Below the pieces are notes generated by a model. The model saw only the letters and a list, made by a program, of their open reading frames with translations, ran no database searches and was not told the origin of the DNA. Made by a program: the position numbers and the translations under genes. A stretch of DNA of 64,000 nt from Bacteroides mediterraneensis (GTDB lineage Bacteria; Bacteroidota; Bacteroidia; Bacteroidales; Bacteroidaceae): NCBI RefSeq assembly GCF_900128455.1, contig NZ_LT635783.1, positions 3,842,359-3,906,358 of the forward strand. Direction: 5' to 3'. Below, one piece after another: positions 7,767 to 15,965 of the stretch. Every line of letters begins with the position of its first letter. Position 1 is the stretch's first letter.

Positions 7767-10535
7767 TTAGTGTGCTTCCAGCCAATTTTGTCCCCAACCA
7801 TAGTCTGCACGCAGCGGAGCTTTCATTTTGTAAGCAGCCTCCATTTCAGATATCACAATTTGCTGTACTTTTTCTTTTTCTTCCGGCAAGACGCTGAAAT
7901 TGAGTTCATCGTGTACCTGAAGAATCATCTTCGAACGGATGCCTTCTTCCTGGAAACGGCGGTAGATTCGAATCATGGCCACTTTGATGATGTCGGCTGC
8001 ACTGCCTTGAATCGGGGCGTTGATTGCATTTCGTTCAGCATAGCCTCTGACTACCGCATTTTTAGAGTTGATATCGGGCAGATAGCGTTTGCGCTTGAAG
8101 ATGGTTTCAATGTAACCTTTCTCCCGTGCCTGACGGATACTCTCGTCCATATAAGCCTTCACTTTCGGATAGTTTTCAAAGTAACCGTCAATCAGTTCCT
8201 TGGCTTCCTTCCGGTCAACGTTCAGGCGTTCGGCCAGTCCGAAGACTGAAATACCGTAGATAATACCGAAATTGGCGGTTTTGGCCTTGCTGCGTTGTTC
8301 GCGGGTCACATCCTCCAGTTTTACCTTATATATTTTAGCTGCGGTGGCCGCATGAATGTCCTGTCCTTTCTGGAAAGCTTCTATCATGTGCGGGTCTTCG
8401 CTCAGGTGGGCCATGATGCGCAGCTCGATTTGGGAATAGTCGGCCGAGAAGAACTCGCATCCTTCATCGGGGATGAAAGCTTTGCGGATTTCTTTTCCAT
8501 CCTCGTTGCGGATAGGAATATTCTGTAGGTTCGGATTGCTGGAACTCAGTCGTCCGGTAGCCGTGACTGTCTGGTTGAAGGAGGTGTGAATACGTCCCGT
8601 AGCCGGATTAATCAGTTGGGGGAGGGCATCGATGTAAGTACCCAGCAATTTCTTCAGGCCGCGGTGTTCCAAGATTTTTCCGACAATTTCGTGTTTCCCT
8701 TTCAGGCTTTCCAGCACCTCTTCCGAAGTGACGTATTGTCCTGTTTTAGTTTTCTTGGCCTTTTCCACTATCTTCAGGCGGTCGAAGAGTACCTCGCCAA
8801 CCTGTTTGGGAGAGGCAATGTTGAATTCCATTCCGGCCAGTTGATATACTTCTTGTTCTATCTGGTTCATGCGGGCCGTGAAATGACGGGAGGTCTCTTT
8901 CAAGGCTGCCGGGTCGATGCGTACCCCGTTTCTTTCCATATAGGCCAGTACCGGCATGAGCGGCATTTCAATTTCCTCAAACAGTTTTTCAACTCCGTTT
9001 TCTACCAGTTCTTTCTCAAGTACGTGTTTCAGCTTGAGAGTGACATCGGCATCCTCGCAGGCGTATTTGTAGACATCGGCTGGAGGCAGGTCGCGCATGT
9101 TGCCTTGTTTCTTTCCTTTCGGTCCGATGAGTTCTTCAATTTTGATTGTTTCGTAGTGCAAGTACACTTCAGCCAAGTAATCCATTCCATGACGCAGTTC
9201 GGGTTGGAGCACATAATGGGCAATCATGGTGTCGAACATCTTTCCACGCAGGGTCACTCCATAATGTGCCAGCACATTCAAGTCATACTTGATGTTCTGT
9301 CCGATTTTGAGCGAATGAGGGTTTTCGAAGGCGGGTTTAAATATATTTACAATTTTAAGGGCTTCTTCACGATTGGACGGTACAGGTACATAAAAAGCCT
9401 GATTTTCGGCAAAACTGAAGCTCATTCCCACCAGTTCGGCGGTGATAGGGTCTACTCCCGTGGTTTCCGTGTCTAGACTGAAAAAATTCTGAGCAAGTAA
9501 TTTCTGGGCTAAAATCTCCATTTTCTCTTGATTGTCAGCCAGTTGATAATCGTAGGGGAGAGATTCTAACCTCGTGAGATTTGAATTTTTGGCGTCGCCC
9601 GTATCTTCCTGCGCAAATAAGCCAAAGAGATCGGGTTGAGCGGAGGGAGAAGAAGGAGCCTTCTGTTCGGTTTTGAGTACCCGGTCAATCAGGGTCCGGA
9701 ATTCCAGCATCTCGAACAAGCGGCGCAACTCTTCTTCGTTGGGGGCTTCTCTTTTCAGCGCCTCCATGTCGAGGGTGATGGGCACATCCGTTTTGATGGT
9801 TGCCAGAAATTTGGAGAACGTAATCTGTTCTTTGTTTTCCTCTACTTTCTTTTTAAGAGCTCCTTTCAGTTCGTCGGTATGTGCCAGCAGGTTTTCGATG
9901 CTTCCGAATTGTGCAATCAGTTTCTGGGCCGTTTTTTCTCCCACACCGGGACAGCCGGGAATGTTGTCGGCCGTATCTCCCATCAGTCCCAGCATGTCGA
10001 TGACCTGCAGGGGAGACTCGATGTCGAATTTAGCTTTGACTTCGTTGACACCCATCACCTCAAAATCCTTGTCACCGTATTTGGGGCGATACATAAATAC
10101 GCAGTCGCCCACCAGCTGACCGTAGTCCTTGTCGGGTGTCATCATGTAGGTGGGGATACCTTTCTTCCCGGCTTCAGTAGCCAACGTACCGATTACGTCG
10201 TCGGCTTCATAGCCCTGCACCTCCAGAATCGGGATGTGGTAGGCACGGATGATATCTTTGATGATAGGGACAGACTGCCGGATGGCTTCCGGGGTTTCTT
10301 CCCGCTGGGCTTTATAGGCTTGATAGGCTTCGTGGCGAAACGTAGGCCCGGCGGGGTCGAAAGCAATGCCGATGTGTGTCGGATTTTCTTTCCGCAAGAC
10401 CTCTTCCAGTGTGTTGACAAATCCCAAGATGGCCGAGGTGTTCAGTCCCTTGGAATTGATACGGGGATTCTTGATAAAGGCGTAGTAGGCACGATAAATC
10501 AGTGCGTAAGCGTCTAGTAGAAATAGTTTCTCCAT
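7767..10535 (-). CDS. polA: DNA polymerase I
   Basis: Repair and Okazaki-fragment polymerase. Start placed at 10535 (MEKLFLLDAYALIYRAYYA), where homology to the 5' nuclease begins; the frame also allows 10574. Three domains are visible: 5'-3' exonuclease (to about residue 300, with GYEADDVIG and MGDTADNIPGCPGVGEKTA); a 3'-5' exonuclease with FFSLDTETTGVD, so proofreading residues are kept; and the polymerase (DYSQIELRIMAHLS, KTANFGIIYGIS, QVHDELNF). Length about 922 residues is normal. It is transcribed divergently from the polyprenyl synthase gene. Confidence 0.97.
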   Translation of the reverse strand: MEKLFLLDAYALIYRAYYAFIKNPRINSKGLNTSAILGFVNTLEEVLRKENPTHIGIAFDPAGPTFRHEAYQAYKAQREETPEAIRQSVPIIKDIIRAYHIPILEVQGYEADDVIGTLATEAGKKGIPTYMMTPDKDYGQLVGDCVFMYRPKYGDKDFEVMGVNEVKAKFDIESPLQVIDMLGLMGDTADNIPGCPGVGEKTAQKLIAQFGSIENLLAHTDELKGALKKKVEENKEQITFSKFLATIKTDVPITLDMEALKREAPNEEELRRLFEMLEFRTLIDRVLKTEQKAPSSPSAQPDLFGLFAQEDTGDAKNSNLTRLESLPYDYQLADNQEKMEILAQKLLAQNFFSLDTETTGVDPITAELVGMSFSFAENQAFYVPVPSNREEALKIVNIFKPAFENPHSLKIGQNIKYDLNVLAHYGVTLRGKMFDTMIAHYVLQPELRHGMDYLAEVYLHYETIKIEELIGPKGKKQGNMRDLPPADVYKYACEDADVTLKLKHVLEKELVENGVEKLFEEIEMPLMPVLAYMERNGVRIDPAALKETSRHFTARMNQIEQEVYQLAGMEFNIASPKQVGEVLFDRLKIVEKAKKTKTGQYVTSEEVLESLKGKHEIVGKILEHRGLKKLLGTYIDALPQLINPATGRIHTSFNQTVTATGRLSSSNPNLQNIPIRNEDGKEIRKAFIPDEGCEFFSADYSQIELRIMAHLSEDPHMIEAFQKGQDIHAATAAKIYKVKLEDVTREQRSKAKTANFGIIYGISVFGLAERLNVDRKEAKELIDGYFENYPKVKAYMDESIRQAREKGYIETIFKRKRYLPDINSKNAVVRGYAERNAINAPIQGSAADIIKVAMIRIYRRFQEEGIRSKMILQVHDELNFSVLPEEKEKVQQIVISEMEAAYKMKAPLRADYGWGQNWLEAH

Positions 10536-10602
10536 TCGTGTAAAAATATTAAGATTTTTCATGTAAAAGTACAAAAAAATACGGTATTCAGTCTTTTATT
10601 AT

Positions 10603-10610
10603 TACTTTTG
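10603..10610 (+). promoter_or_regulatory. -7 box of the polyprenyl synthase gene
   Basis: TACTTTTG, 13 bp before the start codon; -33 box not evident. Confidence 0.5.
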
Positions 10611-10623
10611 TGGGCTTAAATAA

Positions 10624-11604
10624 ATGTACATGAACAAAATTGAGTTAATAAAGCAGCCTGTAGCAAAAGAGTTGGAAGAATTCAGAACGCTTTTCGAGGA
10701 TTCCCTGACCAGTACAGACCCCTTGCTGGGAGAAGTACTGTCGTACGTCAAGAAGCGGAGTGGAAAAATGATGCGACCGATACTGGTGATGCTGATGGCT
10801 AAATTGTTCGGTACGATAAACGATTCCACTTTTCATGCGGCTCTTTCATTGGAACTGCTTCATACGGCCAGTCTGATTCACGATGATGTGGTGGATGAAA
10901 GCAATGAACGTCGCGGACAGTCGTCGGTCAATGCCATTTACAACAATAAGGTATCGGTATTGGTGGGCGATTACATGTTGGCTACGAGTCTGAAACATGC
11001 GGCACATACCGGAAAGGTGGAGTTGGTGGAACTGGTGGCATGTCTGGGGCAGGAACTTTCGGAAGGGGAGATTCTTCAGCTGGGCAACACTGGTAAGGAA
11101 GACTTTGCAGAAGAGACTTATTTTGATATTATCCGTAAGAAGACGGCGGCCTTGTTTAAGGCGAGTGCGAAAAGTGGGGCCGTATCGGTCGATGCCTCCC
11201 CGGAAGAAGCGGTGAAAGCGGCACTTTTTGGTGAGATGATAGGAATCGCTTTTCAGATAAAAGACGATATCTTCGATTATTTTGAGAATTCTGAACTCGG
11301 TAAGCCGACGGGTAACGACATGCTGGAAGGTAAGCTTACGTTGCCGGCATTGTACGTGTTGAACAAGCTGCATGACGCTTCCTTGAAGGAACTCGCGTTG
11401 CGGATACGCGCCTTGCGTGCATCGAAAGAAGAGATTGCCCAGTTCGTCGAGACGGTGAAGAAGGAGGGAGGCATTGAATACGCTACCCGGAAAATGTATG
11501 AGTTCCGCGAGAAGGCTCTTTCACTTTTGCCTGTCTCTACCGACGAGGCGATTCGTACTTCACTTACTGCTTATATTGATTACGTTATCGAGCGAAACAA
11601 GTAA
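10624..11604 (+). CDS. Long-chain all-trans polyprenyl diphosphate synthase
   Basis: Condenses isopentenyl diphosphate onto an allylic primer to make the menaquinone side chain. Both Asp-rich motifs are present: LIHDDVVDESNERRG (DDxxD) and IKDDIFDYF. The residue five before the first Asp is Ala, a small residue that in this family permits long products; octaprenyl or longer is inferred. 326 residues is standard. Starts at 10624 or 10630 (MNKIELIKQ) are both possible. The product would supply the quinone used by the frdCAB enzyme elsewhere in the window. Confidence 0.9.
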   Translation: MYMNKIELIKQPVAKELEEFRTLFEDSLTSTDPLLGEVLSYVKKRSGKMMRPILVMLMAKLFGTINDSTFHAALSLELLHTASLIHDDVVDESNERRGQSSVNAIYNNKVSVLVGDYMLATSLKHAAHTGKVELVELVACLGQELSEGEILQLGNTGKEDFAEETYFDIIRKKTAALFKASAKSGAVSVDASPEEAVKAALFGEMIGIAFQIKDDIFDYFENSELGKPTGNDMLEGKLTLPALYVLNKLHDASLKELALRIRALRASKEEIAQFVETVKKEGGIEYATRKMYEFREKALSLLPVSTDEAIRTSLTAYIDYVIERNK

Positions 11605-11621
11605 TTCGTGTCATCCATAAG

Positions 11622-11680
11622 AAATGCCCCTTTCTTCCGTGGTTTTCCCGCGATAGAAAGGGGCATTTTATTTTCTTTTT
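11622..11680 (+). terminator. Terminator of the polyprenyl synthase gene
   Basis: 14-bp perfect arms (11622-11635, 11655-11668) followed by a T-rich tract; sits between convergent genes. Confidence 0.85.
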
Positions 11681-11686
11681 TCTTAG

Positions 11687-12634
11687 TTAGAAGAATTTGG
11701 TCTCACTGCCTACAATCTCCGAAAGCAGGAGGTTGGCCATACGGCTGGTGCCCAGACGGAACCGTTCGTTGGTCAGCCATTCTTCGCCCAGCAGTTCCTT
11801 TACGATGGTATAGTAGACCAACGCATCGTGTACGGAATTGATGCCGCCGGCAGGTTTGAAACCTACTTTCCGACCCGTTTCCAGGAAGTATTCCTTGATG
11901 GCCTGGCACATCACGTAAGCGGCTTCCGGGGTGGCAGCCGGATTCTCTTTTCCGGTAGAAGTCTTGATGAAATCCGCTCCTGAATACATGGAAAGGATAG
12001 AAGCCTTCTTGATGTTGGAAGCGCTGCCCAGTGCACCTGTTTCCAGAATTACCTTCAGGTGTTTGTCGCCGCACACCTCTTTCAGTTCTTCGATTTCATC
12101 GCACATGCCTTCGTAGTCTCCGCTCAAGAACTTGCCTACTGAGATTACGATGTCAATCTCATCGGCGCCGGCATGAAGTGCCATGGCTGTTTCGGCCACT
12201 TTCACTTCAATGAAAGTCTGTGAGGAAGGGAATCCTCCCGATACGCAGGCAATCTTGACATCGTCTGCTTCCAGAGTATCGTTGACAATCTCGGCCATGT
12301 TAGGGTAGACGCAGATGGCGGCTACATTCTTCAAGTCCGGATAGCGGTCTACGAACTCATTCACTTTTTCGGTAAATTTCATCACGCTTGTGTCACTGTC
12401 CGTGCATTTCAGTGTGGTCAGGTCGATACAGTTGAAAAGGAATTTCTTTACCTCCAGGGTGTTGTTCTCTTCCAGATGTTTTTCGATGAGTTTAGCCGTT
12501 TTGGCGGCGATTTCATCGTCATTCAGCGCTGTATTGTACTTGTGTAAAGCCTCTTCATACTTGCTGGTCTGGTTCGGGTTTTCTCTTTCGTCCTCGGGGG
12601 TATATCCGCCCCCATGTTCGCGATAATGTTCCAT
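11687..12634 (-). CDS. deoC: Deoxyribose-phosphate aldolase
   Basis: Class I aldolase splitting 2-deoxyribose 5-phosphate to acetaldehyde and glyceraldehyde 3-phosphate in deoxynucleoside catabolism. GADFIKTSTGKE holds the Schiff-base Lys and VGFKPAGGI the second active-site Lys. An N-terminal extension of about 60 residues precedes the aldolase core. Start placed at 12634 (MEHYREHGGG), leaving a 7-nt gap to the upstream MazG-like gene; an upstream start at 12679 would overlap it. It ends the run uvrC - dtd - mazG-like - deoC. Confidence 0.93.
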   Translation of the reverse strand: MEHYREHGGGYTPEDERENPNQTSKYEEALHKYNTALNDDEIAAKTAKLIEKHLEENNTLEVKKFLFNCIDLTTLKCTDSDTSVMKFTEKVNEFVDRYPDLKNVAAICVYPNMAEIVNDTLEADDVKIACVSGGFPSSQTFIEVKVAETAMALHAGADEIDIVISVGKFLSGDYEGMCDEIEELKEVCGDKHLKVILETGALGSASNIKKASILSMYSGADFIKTSTGKENPAATPEAAYVMCQAIKEYFLETGRKVGFKPAGGINSVHDALVYYTIVKELLGEEWLTNERFRLGTSRMANLLLSEIVGSETKFF

Positions 12635-12641
12635 ACGCTTA

Positions 12642-12962
12642 TTATAGTTTAGGGTTGTTTTTATGTCTGTCCTTGTCACGGTTTGTCTTTTTCTCTAGGT
12701 TCTTGCGGAATGCTTCCGTCAGGTCTACACCTGTCTGGTTGGCCAGGCAGAGCAGCACCCAGAGCACGTCGGCCATTTCATCGCCCAAGTCCGTCTTTTC
12801 TCCGGCTTTGAACGACTGGTCGCCATACGTCCGTGCCATGATGCGTGCCAGTTCTCCCACTTCCTCGGTGAGCACGGCCATGTTGGTCAGTTCACTGAAG
12901 TATCTCACTCCATACGTCTTGATCCACGTATCTACTGTTTTCTGTGCTTCTTCCAGTGTCAT
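12642..12962 (-). CDS. MazG-like nucleotide pyrophosphohydrolase
   Basis: 106 residues, the size of single-domain MazG/dCTPase-like enzymes that hydrolyse NTPs or dNTPs to monophosphates. The metal-binding pattern EEVGELARIMAR (ExxE) and DEMADVLWVLLCLAN (ExxD) is intact. It lies 2 bp after dtd and just ahead of deoC, so likely one transcript. Together with rdgB elsewhere it suggests nucleotide-pool cleaning; the actual substrate is not readable. Confidence 0.88.
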   Translation of the reverse strand: MTLEEAQKTVDTWIKTYGVRYFSELTNMAVLTEEVGELARIMARTYGDQSFKAGEKTDLGDEMADVLWVLLCLANQTGVDLTEAFRKNLEKKTNRDKDRHKNNPKL

Positions 12963-12964
12963 AG

Positions 12965-13417
12965 TTATTCCTTATTTTTGGTGTCCATGCAGATGGTTAC
13001 CGGTCCGTTGTTGATGAGTTCCACTTTCATGTCGGCCCCGAATTCACCGGTGCCAACCTCTTTGCCGAGGGCGATACTCAATTCGTTGCAGAAATAATTA
13101 TAGAGTGGGATGGCCGTTTCATGTCCGGCTGCTCGGATATAAGACGGGCGGTTTCCTTTCTTGGTAGAAGCCATCAAAGTAAACTGGCTGATGACCAGTA
13201 TTTCTCCCTGCACATCCAGAATCGATTTGTTCATCACTCCATTTTCATCGTCAAACACACGGAGGTTGACAATCTTCTTGCAGAGCCAGTCGGCATCTTC
13301 CTGTGTGTCGGCTTCCTCGATGCCGACCAGTATCATGAAGCCTTCCTTGATGGCCGATTTGCATGTCCCGTCAATGGTGACGGAGGCACGTGTCACACGT
13401 TGTATAACTACTCTCAT
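12965..13417 (-). CDS. dtd: D-aminoacyl-tRNA deacylase
   Basis: Removes D-amino acids (and glycine from tRNA-Ala) mis-charged on tRNA. The 150-residue protein has the family signatures: MRVVIQRVTRASV at the N-terminus, SQFTLMAST (the SQFTL catalytic strand) and the C-terminal GxP-type motif NNGPVTICMDT. Length is normal. It is 33 bp downstream of uvrC on the same strand. Confidence 0.96.
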   Translation of the reverse strand: MRVVIQRVTRASVTIDGTCKSAIKEGFMILVGIEEADTQEDADWLCKKIVNLRVFDDENGVMNKSILDVQGEILVISQFTLMASTKKGNRPSYIRAAGHETAIPLYNYFCNELSIALGKEVGTGEFGADMKVELINNGPVTICMDTKNKE

Positions 13418-13436
13418 GATTCTTTTCTTGTTTTTA

Positions 13437-13444
13437 CAAAAGTA
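13437..13444 (-). promoter_or_regulatory. -7 box ahead of dtd
   Basis: TACTTTTG on the minus strand, 19 bp upstream of the dtd start, in the short uvrC-dtd gap. No clear -33 box; it may allow uvrC-independent expression. Confidence 0.4.
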
Positions 13445-13450
13445 AGAAAA

Positions 13451-15283
13451 TTATTTGGATTCCGACAGGGATTCCTTGACGCTTTTCGCCGCGCTTTCTC
13501 CGATGACCTCTGCTATCTCTTCCAGACTTGCCTGACGGATACGGGTCACGCTCTTGAACTTTTTCAGCAAAGCTGTCTTCCGTTTTTCCCCAATGCCTTT
13601 GATGGTGTCGAGGGCCGAGGCAATCTGACTCTTGCTTCTTTTCTCCCGATGGAAAGTGATGGCAAAGCGGTGCACTTCGTCTTGTATATTCTCCAGAAGA
13701 TGGAACAGGGGAGTACCTTGCTTGATGCCGAGGGTTTGCGGTGGAAATCCGTACAAAATCTCCGATGTCCGGTGGCGGTTGTTCTTGGCCAGTCCGACGA
13801 TGGGAATCTGCAGGTGCAATTCATCTTCCACGACTTCGCGTACCACCTCCATTTGTCCCTTTCCACCGTCGGTCAGAATCAGGTCGGGCAGTTCGCCCTG
13901 TTCTTCCAGAACGCGGGAGTAGCGGCGGCGCACTACCTCCTGCATGGATGCGTAATCATCGGGGCCCACCACGGTTTTGATGAGGTATTTGCGGTAATCT
14001 TTTTTGCTGGGCTTGGCTTGTTTGAACACCACGCAAGCGGCTACGGCATCCGAGCCTTGGATATTGGAGTTATCGAAACATTCGATGTGGTTGGGCATTT
14101 TCTCCAGGTGAAGCTGTGCTTGGATTTCTTTCATCAGACGTACGCTCCGTTGCTCTGGATTGAGCTTTTCCGCTTGTTTCAACCTGTCCACCTTATATTG
14201 CTTTACGTTCATCAGCGAGAGGTCAAGCAGGTGTTTCTTTTCGCCTCTTTGAGGTACGGTGAACGTCACCCCGTTCATTTCCATGTCCAGCTCAAAGGGA
14301 ACAATGATTTCCTTGGATGTGCTTTTGTAGCGTTCCCTCATTTCCACGATGCCGAGAGACAGCAGTTCTTCCTTACTCTCGTTCATCCGCAGCTTGTATT
14401 CGAAGGTGAAGGCCTGGTTGATGCATCCGTTCGTGATGTGCAGGTAATTGATGTAAGCCGCGTTTTCGTCCGTCTCAATCGAAAAGACATCGATTTGGTG
14501 CAGGGTGGCACTGACCACCTCACTCTTGGCGCGGTAGCTTTCGATGAGCATGTATTGTTCCTTGACCTTTTGTGCTTCTTCGAAACGCATCTCTCCGGCC
14601 AGCTGTTTCATCTCTTCCATCAGGGCATTGCTCACGGCCTGTGTGTTTCCTTTCAACAGTTCTTTTGCCTGTGCGATGTGCTGCATGTATTCTTCGTGCG
14701 ATTGTTGTCCGATGCAAGGTCCCAGGCAGTTCTTGATATGGTATTCCAGGCACACCTTGAATTTTCCCTGTGCGATGTTTTCGGGCGTCAGGGCGAGGTG
14801 GCAGGTGCGCAGCGGATATAGTTTCTTAATCAGCTCCAGAATCGCCATCATCGAAGGAATGTGGCTGTAAGGGCCGTAGTAGGTAGACCCGTCGCGAATG
14901 ATTTTCCGGGTCTTGTAGATACGCGGAAAATACTCGTTGCTGACGCAGATGGAAGGGTAGGTCTTGTCGTCTTTCAGCAAGACGTTGTAGCGTGGTTTGT
15001 ATTTCTTGATAAGGTTGTTTTCCAGCAGCAGGGCATCTTCCTCCGTATTGACCACAATGTAGCGGATGTCCGCAATCTTGGACACCAGCATCCGTGTCTT
15101 AGCTGATTGGTGATCTTTGGAGAAATAAGAGTACACACGGCGCTTCAGGTTCTTGGCCTTTCCCACATAGATGATGACTCCCTCCTTGTTCAAATACTGG
15201 TATATGCCCGGTCCTTCCGGAAGGTTCAATACGATTCCCTTCAGGTATTCACCGGTATTTTCTTTCTTTTCTACCTCTTCCAT
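13451..15283 (-). CDS. uvrC: Excinuclease ABC subunit C
   Basis: Makes both incisions in nucleotide excision repair with UvrAB. The 610-residue protein shows the GIY-YIG nuclease (GPGIYQYLNKEGVIIYVGKA), a UVR motif (about residues 205-240, EEMKQLAGEMRFEEAQKVKEQ), the RNase-H-like UvrC domain (HIECFDNSNIQGSDAVAACVVF, LPDLILTDGGKGQ) and a C-terminal helix-hairpin-helix (IKGIGEKRKTALLKKFKSV). All catalytic regions look intact. Confidence 0.97.
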   Translation of the reverse strand: MEEVEKKENTGEYLKGIVLNLPEGPGIYQYLNKEGVIIYVGKAKNLKRRVYSYFSKDHQSAKTRMLVSKIADIRYIVVNTEEDALLLENNLIKKYKPRYNVLLKDDKTYPSICVSNEYFPRIYKTRKIIRDGSTYYGPYSHIPSMMAILELIKKLYPLRTCHLALTPENIAQGKFKVCLEYHIKNCLGPCIGQQSHEEYMQHIAQAKELLKGNTQAVSNALMEEMKQLAGEMRFEEAQKVKEQYMLIESYRAKSEVVSATLHQIDVFSIETDENAAYINYLHITNGCINQAFTFEYKLRMNESKEELLSLGIVEMRERYKSTSKEIIVPFELDMEMNGVTFTVPQRGEKKHLLDLSLMNVKQYKVDRLKQAEKLNPEQRSVRLMKEIQAQLHLEKMPNHIECFDNSNIQGSDAVAACVVFKQAKPSKKDYRKYLIKTVVGPDDYASMQEVVRRRYSRVLEEQGELPDLILTDGGKGQMEVVREVVEDELHLQIPIVGLAKNNRHRTSEILYGFPPQTLGIKQGTPLFHLLENIQDEVHRFAITFHREKRSKSQIASALDTIKGIGEKRKTALLKKFKSVTRIRQASLEEIAEVIGESAAKSVKESLSESK

Positions 15284-15302
15284 GGTTGCTTTCTTCTGGT
15301 TG

Positions 15303-15354
15303 AAAAGCAGCCTTCCCTGCAGGGGCTTTTCGCTCCTTGCAAAGAAGGCTGCTT
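15303..15354 (-). terminator. Terminator between apt and uvrC
   Basis: Arms 15305-15315 and 15344-15354 pair over 11 bp; on the minus strand a TTTT follows. It separates apt from uvrC. Confidence 0.65.
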
Positions 15355-15383
15355 GAATACTTTTCTGTCAAGACGGAAACTGT

Positions 15384-15908
15384 TTACAGCTTCAGCAAGG
15401 TGGTTACTTCTACGTTCTCATCGAAAGCTTTCCGGCCTTTCAGTCCTTCCAGTTCGATGACGAAGTTGACATACGCTTGCTTTACCCCACAGCGTTTCAC
15501 CAGTCGGTGAGCAGCCGCCATGGTTCCTCCCGTAGCCAGCAGGTCATCGTGCAACAGCACGACGTCCTCTGGACTGATGGCATCTTTATGAAGCTGGATG
15601 GTGTCGGTACCATACTCCTTGGCGTAGGTCTCTTCTATCACCTCAGCGGGAAGCTTACCGGGCTTGCGGGCCATGATGAAGCCTGCCCCCAGACGGGCCG
15701 CCAAGGCACCTCCCAGGATGAATCCTCTTGACTCAATTCCCACGACCTTCGTGATGCCTTTGTCCTTGTACATCTCGTAGAGTTCGTCAATCATGCCCTG
15801 CAAGCATTCAGGATTTTTAAAGAGGGTAGTGACATCGTAGAACAGGATACCGGGTTTGGGAAAATCAGGAATTTCCCGGAGGTTTTTCTTTAATGTTTCT
15901 TTGTTCAT
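15384..15908 (-). CDS. apt: Adenine phosphoribosyltransferase
   Basis: Salvages adenine with PRPP to AMP. The PRPP loop VVLLHDDLLATGGTMAAA is nearly canonical, and GIESRGFILGGALAARLGAGF is the purine-binding segment. 174 residues is normal. It lies downstream of mnmG on the same strand; the 57-bp gap contains a parS-like palindrome. Confidence 0.96.
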   Translation of the reverse strand: MNKETLKKNLREIPDFPKPGILFYDVTTLFKNPECLQGMIDELYEMYKDKGITKVVGIESRGFILGGALAARLGAGFIMARKPGKLPAEVIEETYAKEYGTDTIQLHKDAISPEDVVLLHDDLLATGGTMAAAHRLVKRCGVKQAYVNFVIELEGLKGRKAFDENVEVTTLLKL

Positions 15909-15941
15909 ATCCAGTGTTTTATATGTAATCCTTAAATGAAT

Positions 15942-15957
15942 TGTTTCACGTGAAACA
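15942..15957. other. parS-like ParB-binding palindrome
   Basis: TGTTTCACGTGAAACA, a perfect 16-bp palindrome matching the established ParB/Spo0J site consensus TGTTNCACGTGAAACA at every position, in the apt-mnmG gap. parS sites usually lie near the chromosome origin and nucleate ParB loading. I noticed no second copy by eye in this window. Confidence 0.85.
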
Positions 15958-15965
15958 TGGCCTGT

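Noticed and set aside
13121..14821. Long plus-strand ORF of 566 codons opposite uvrC
   Set aside because: It lies entirely antisense to dtd and uvrC, whose catalytic motifs are unambiguous. The translation is a typical shadow with no recognisable domain.
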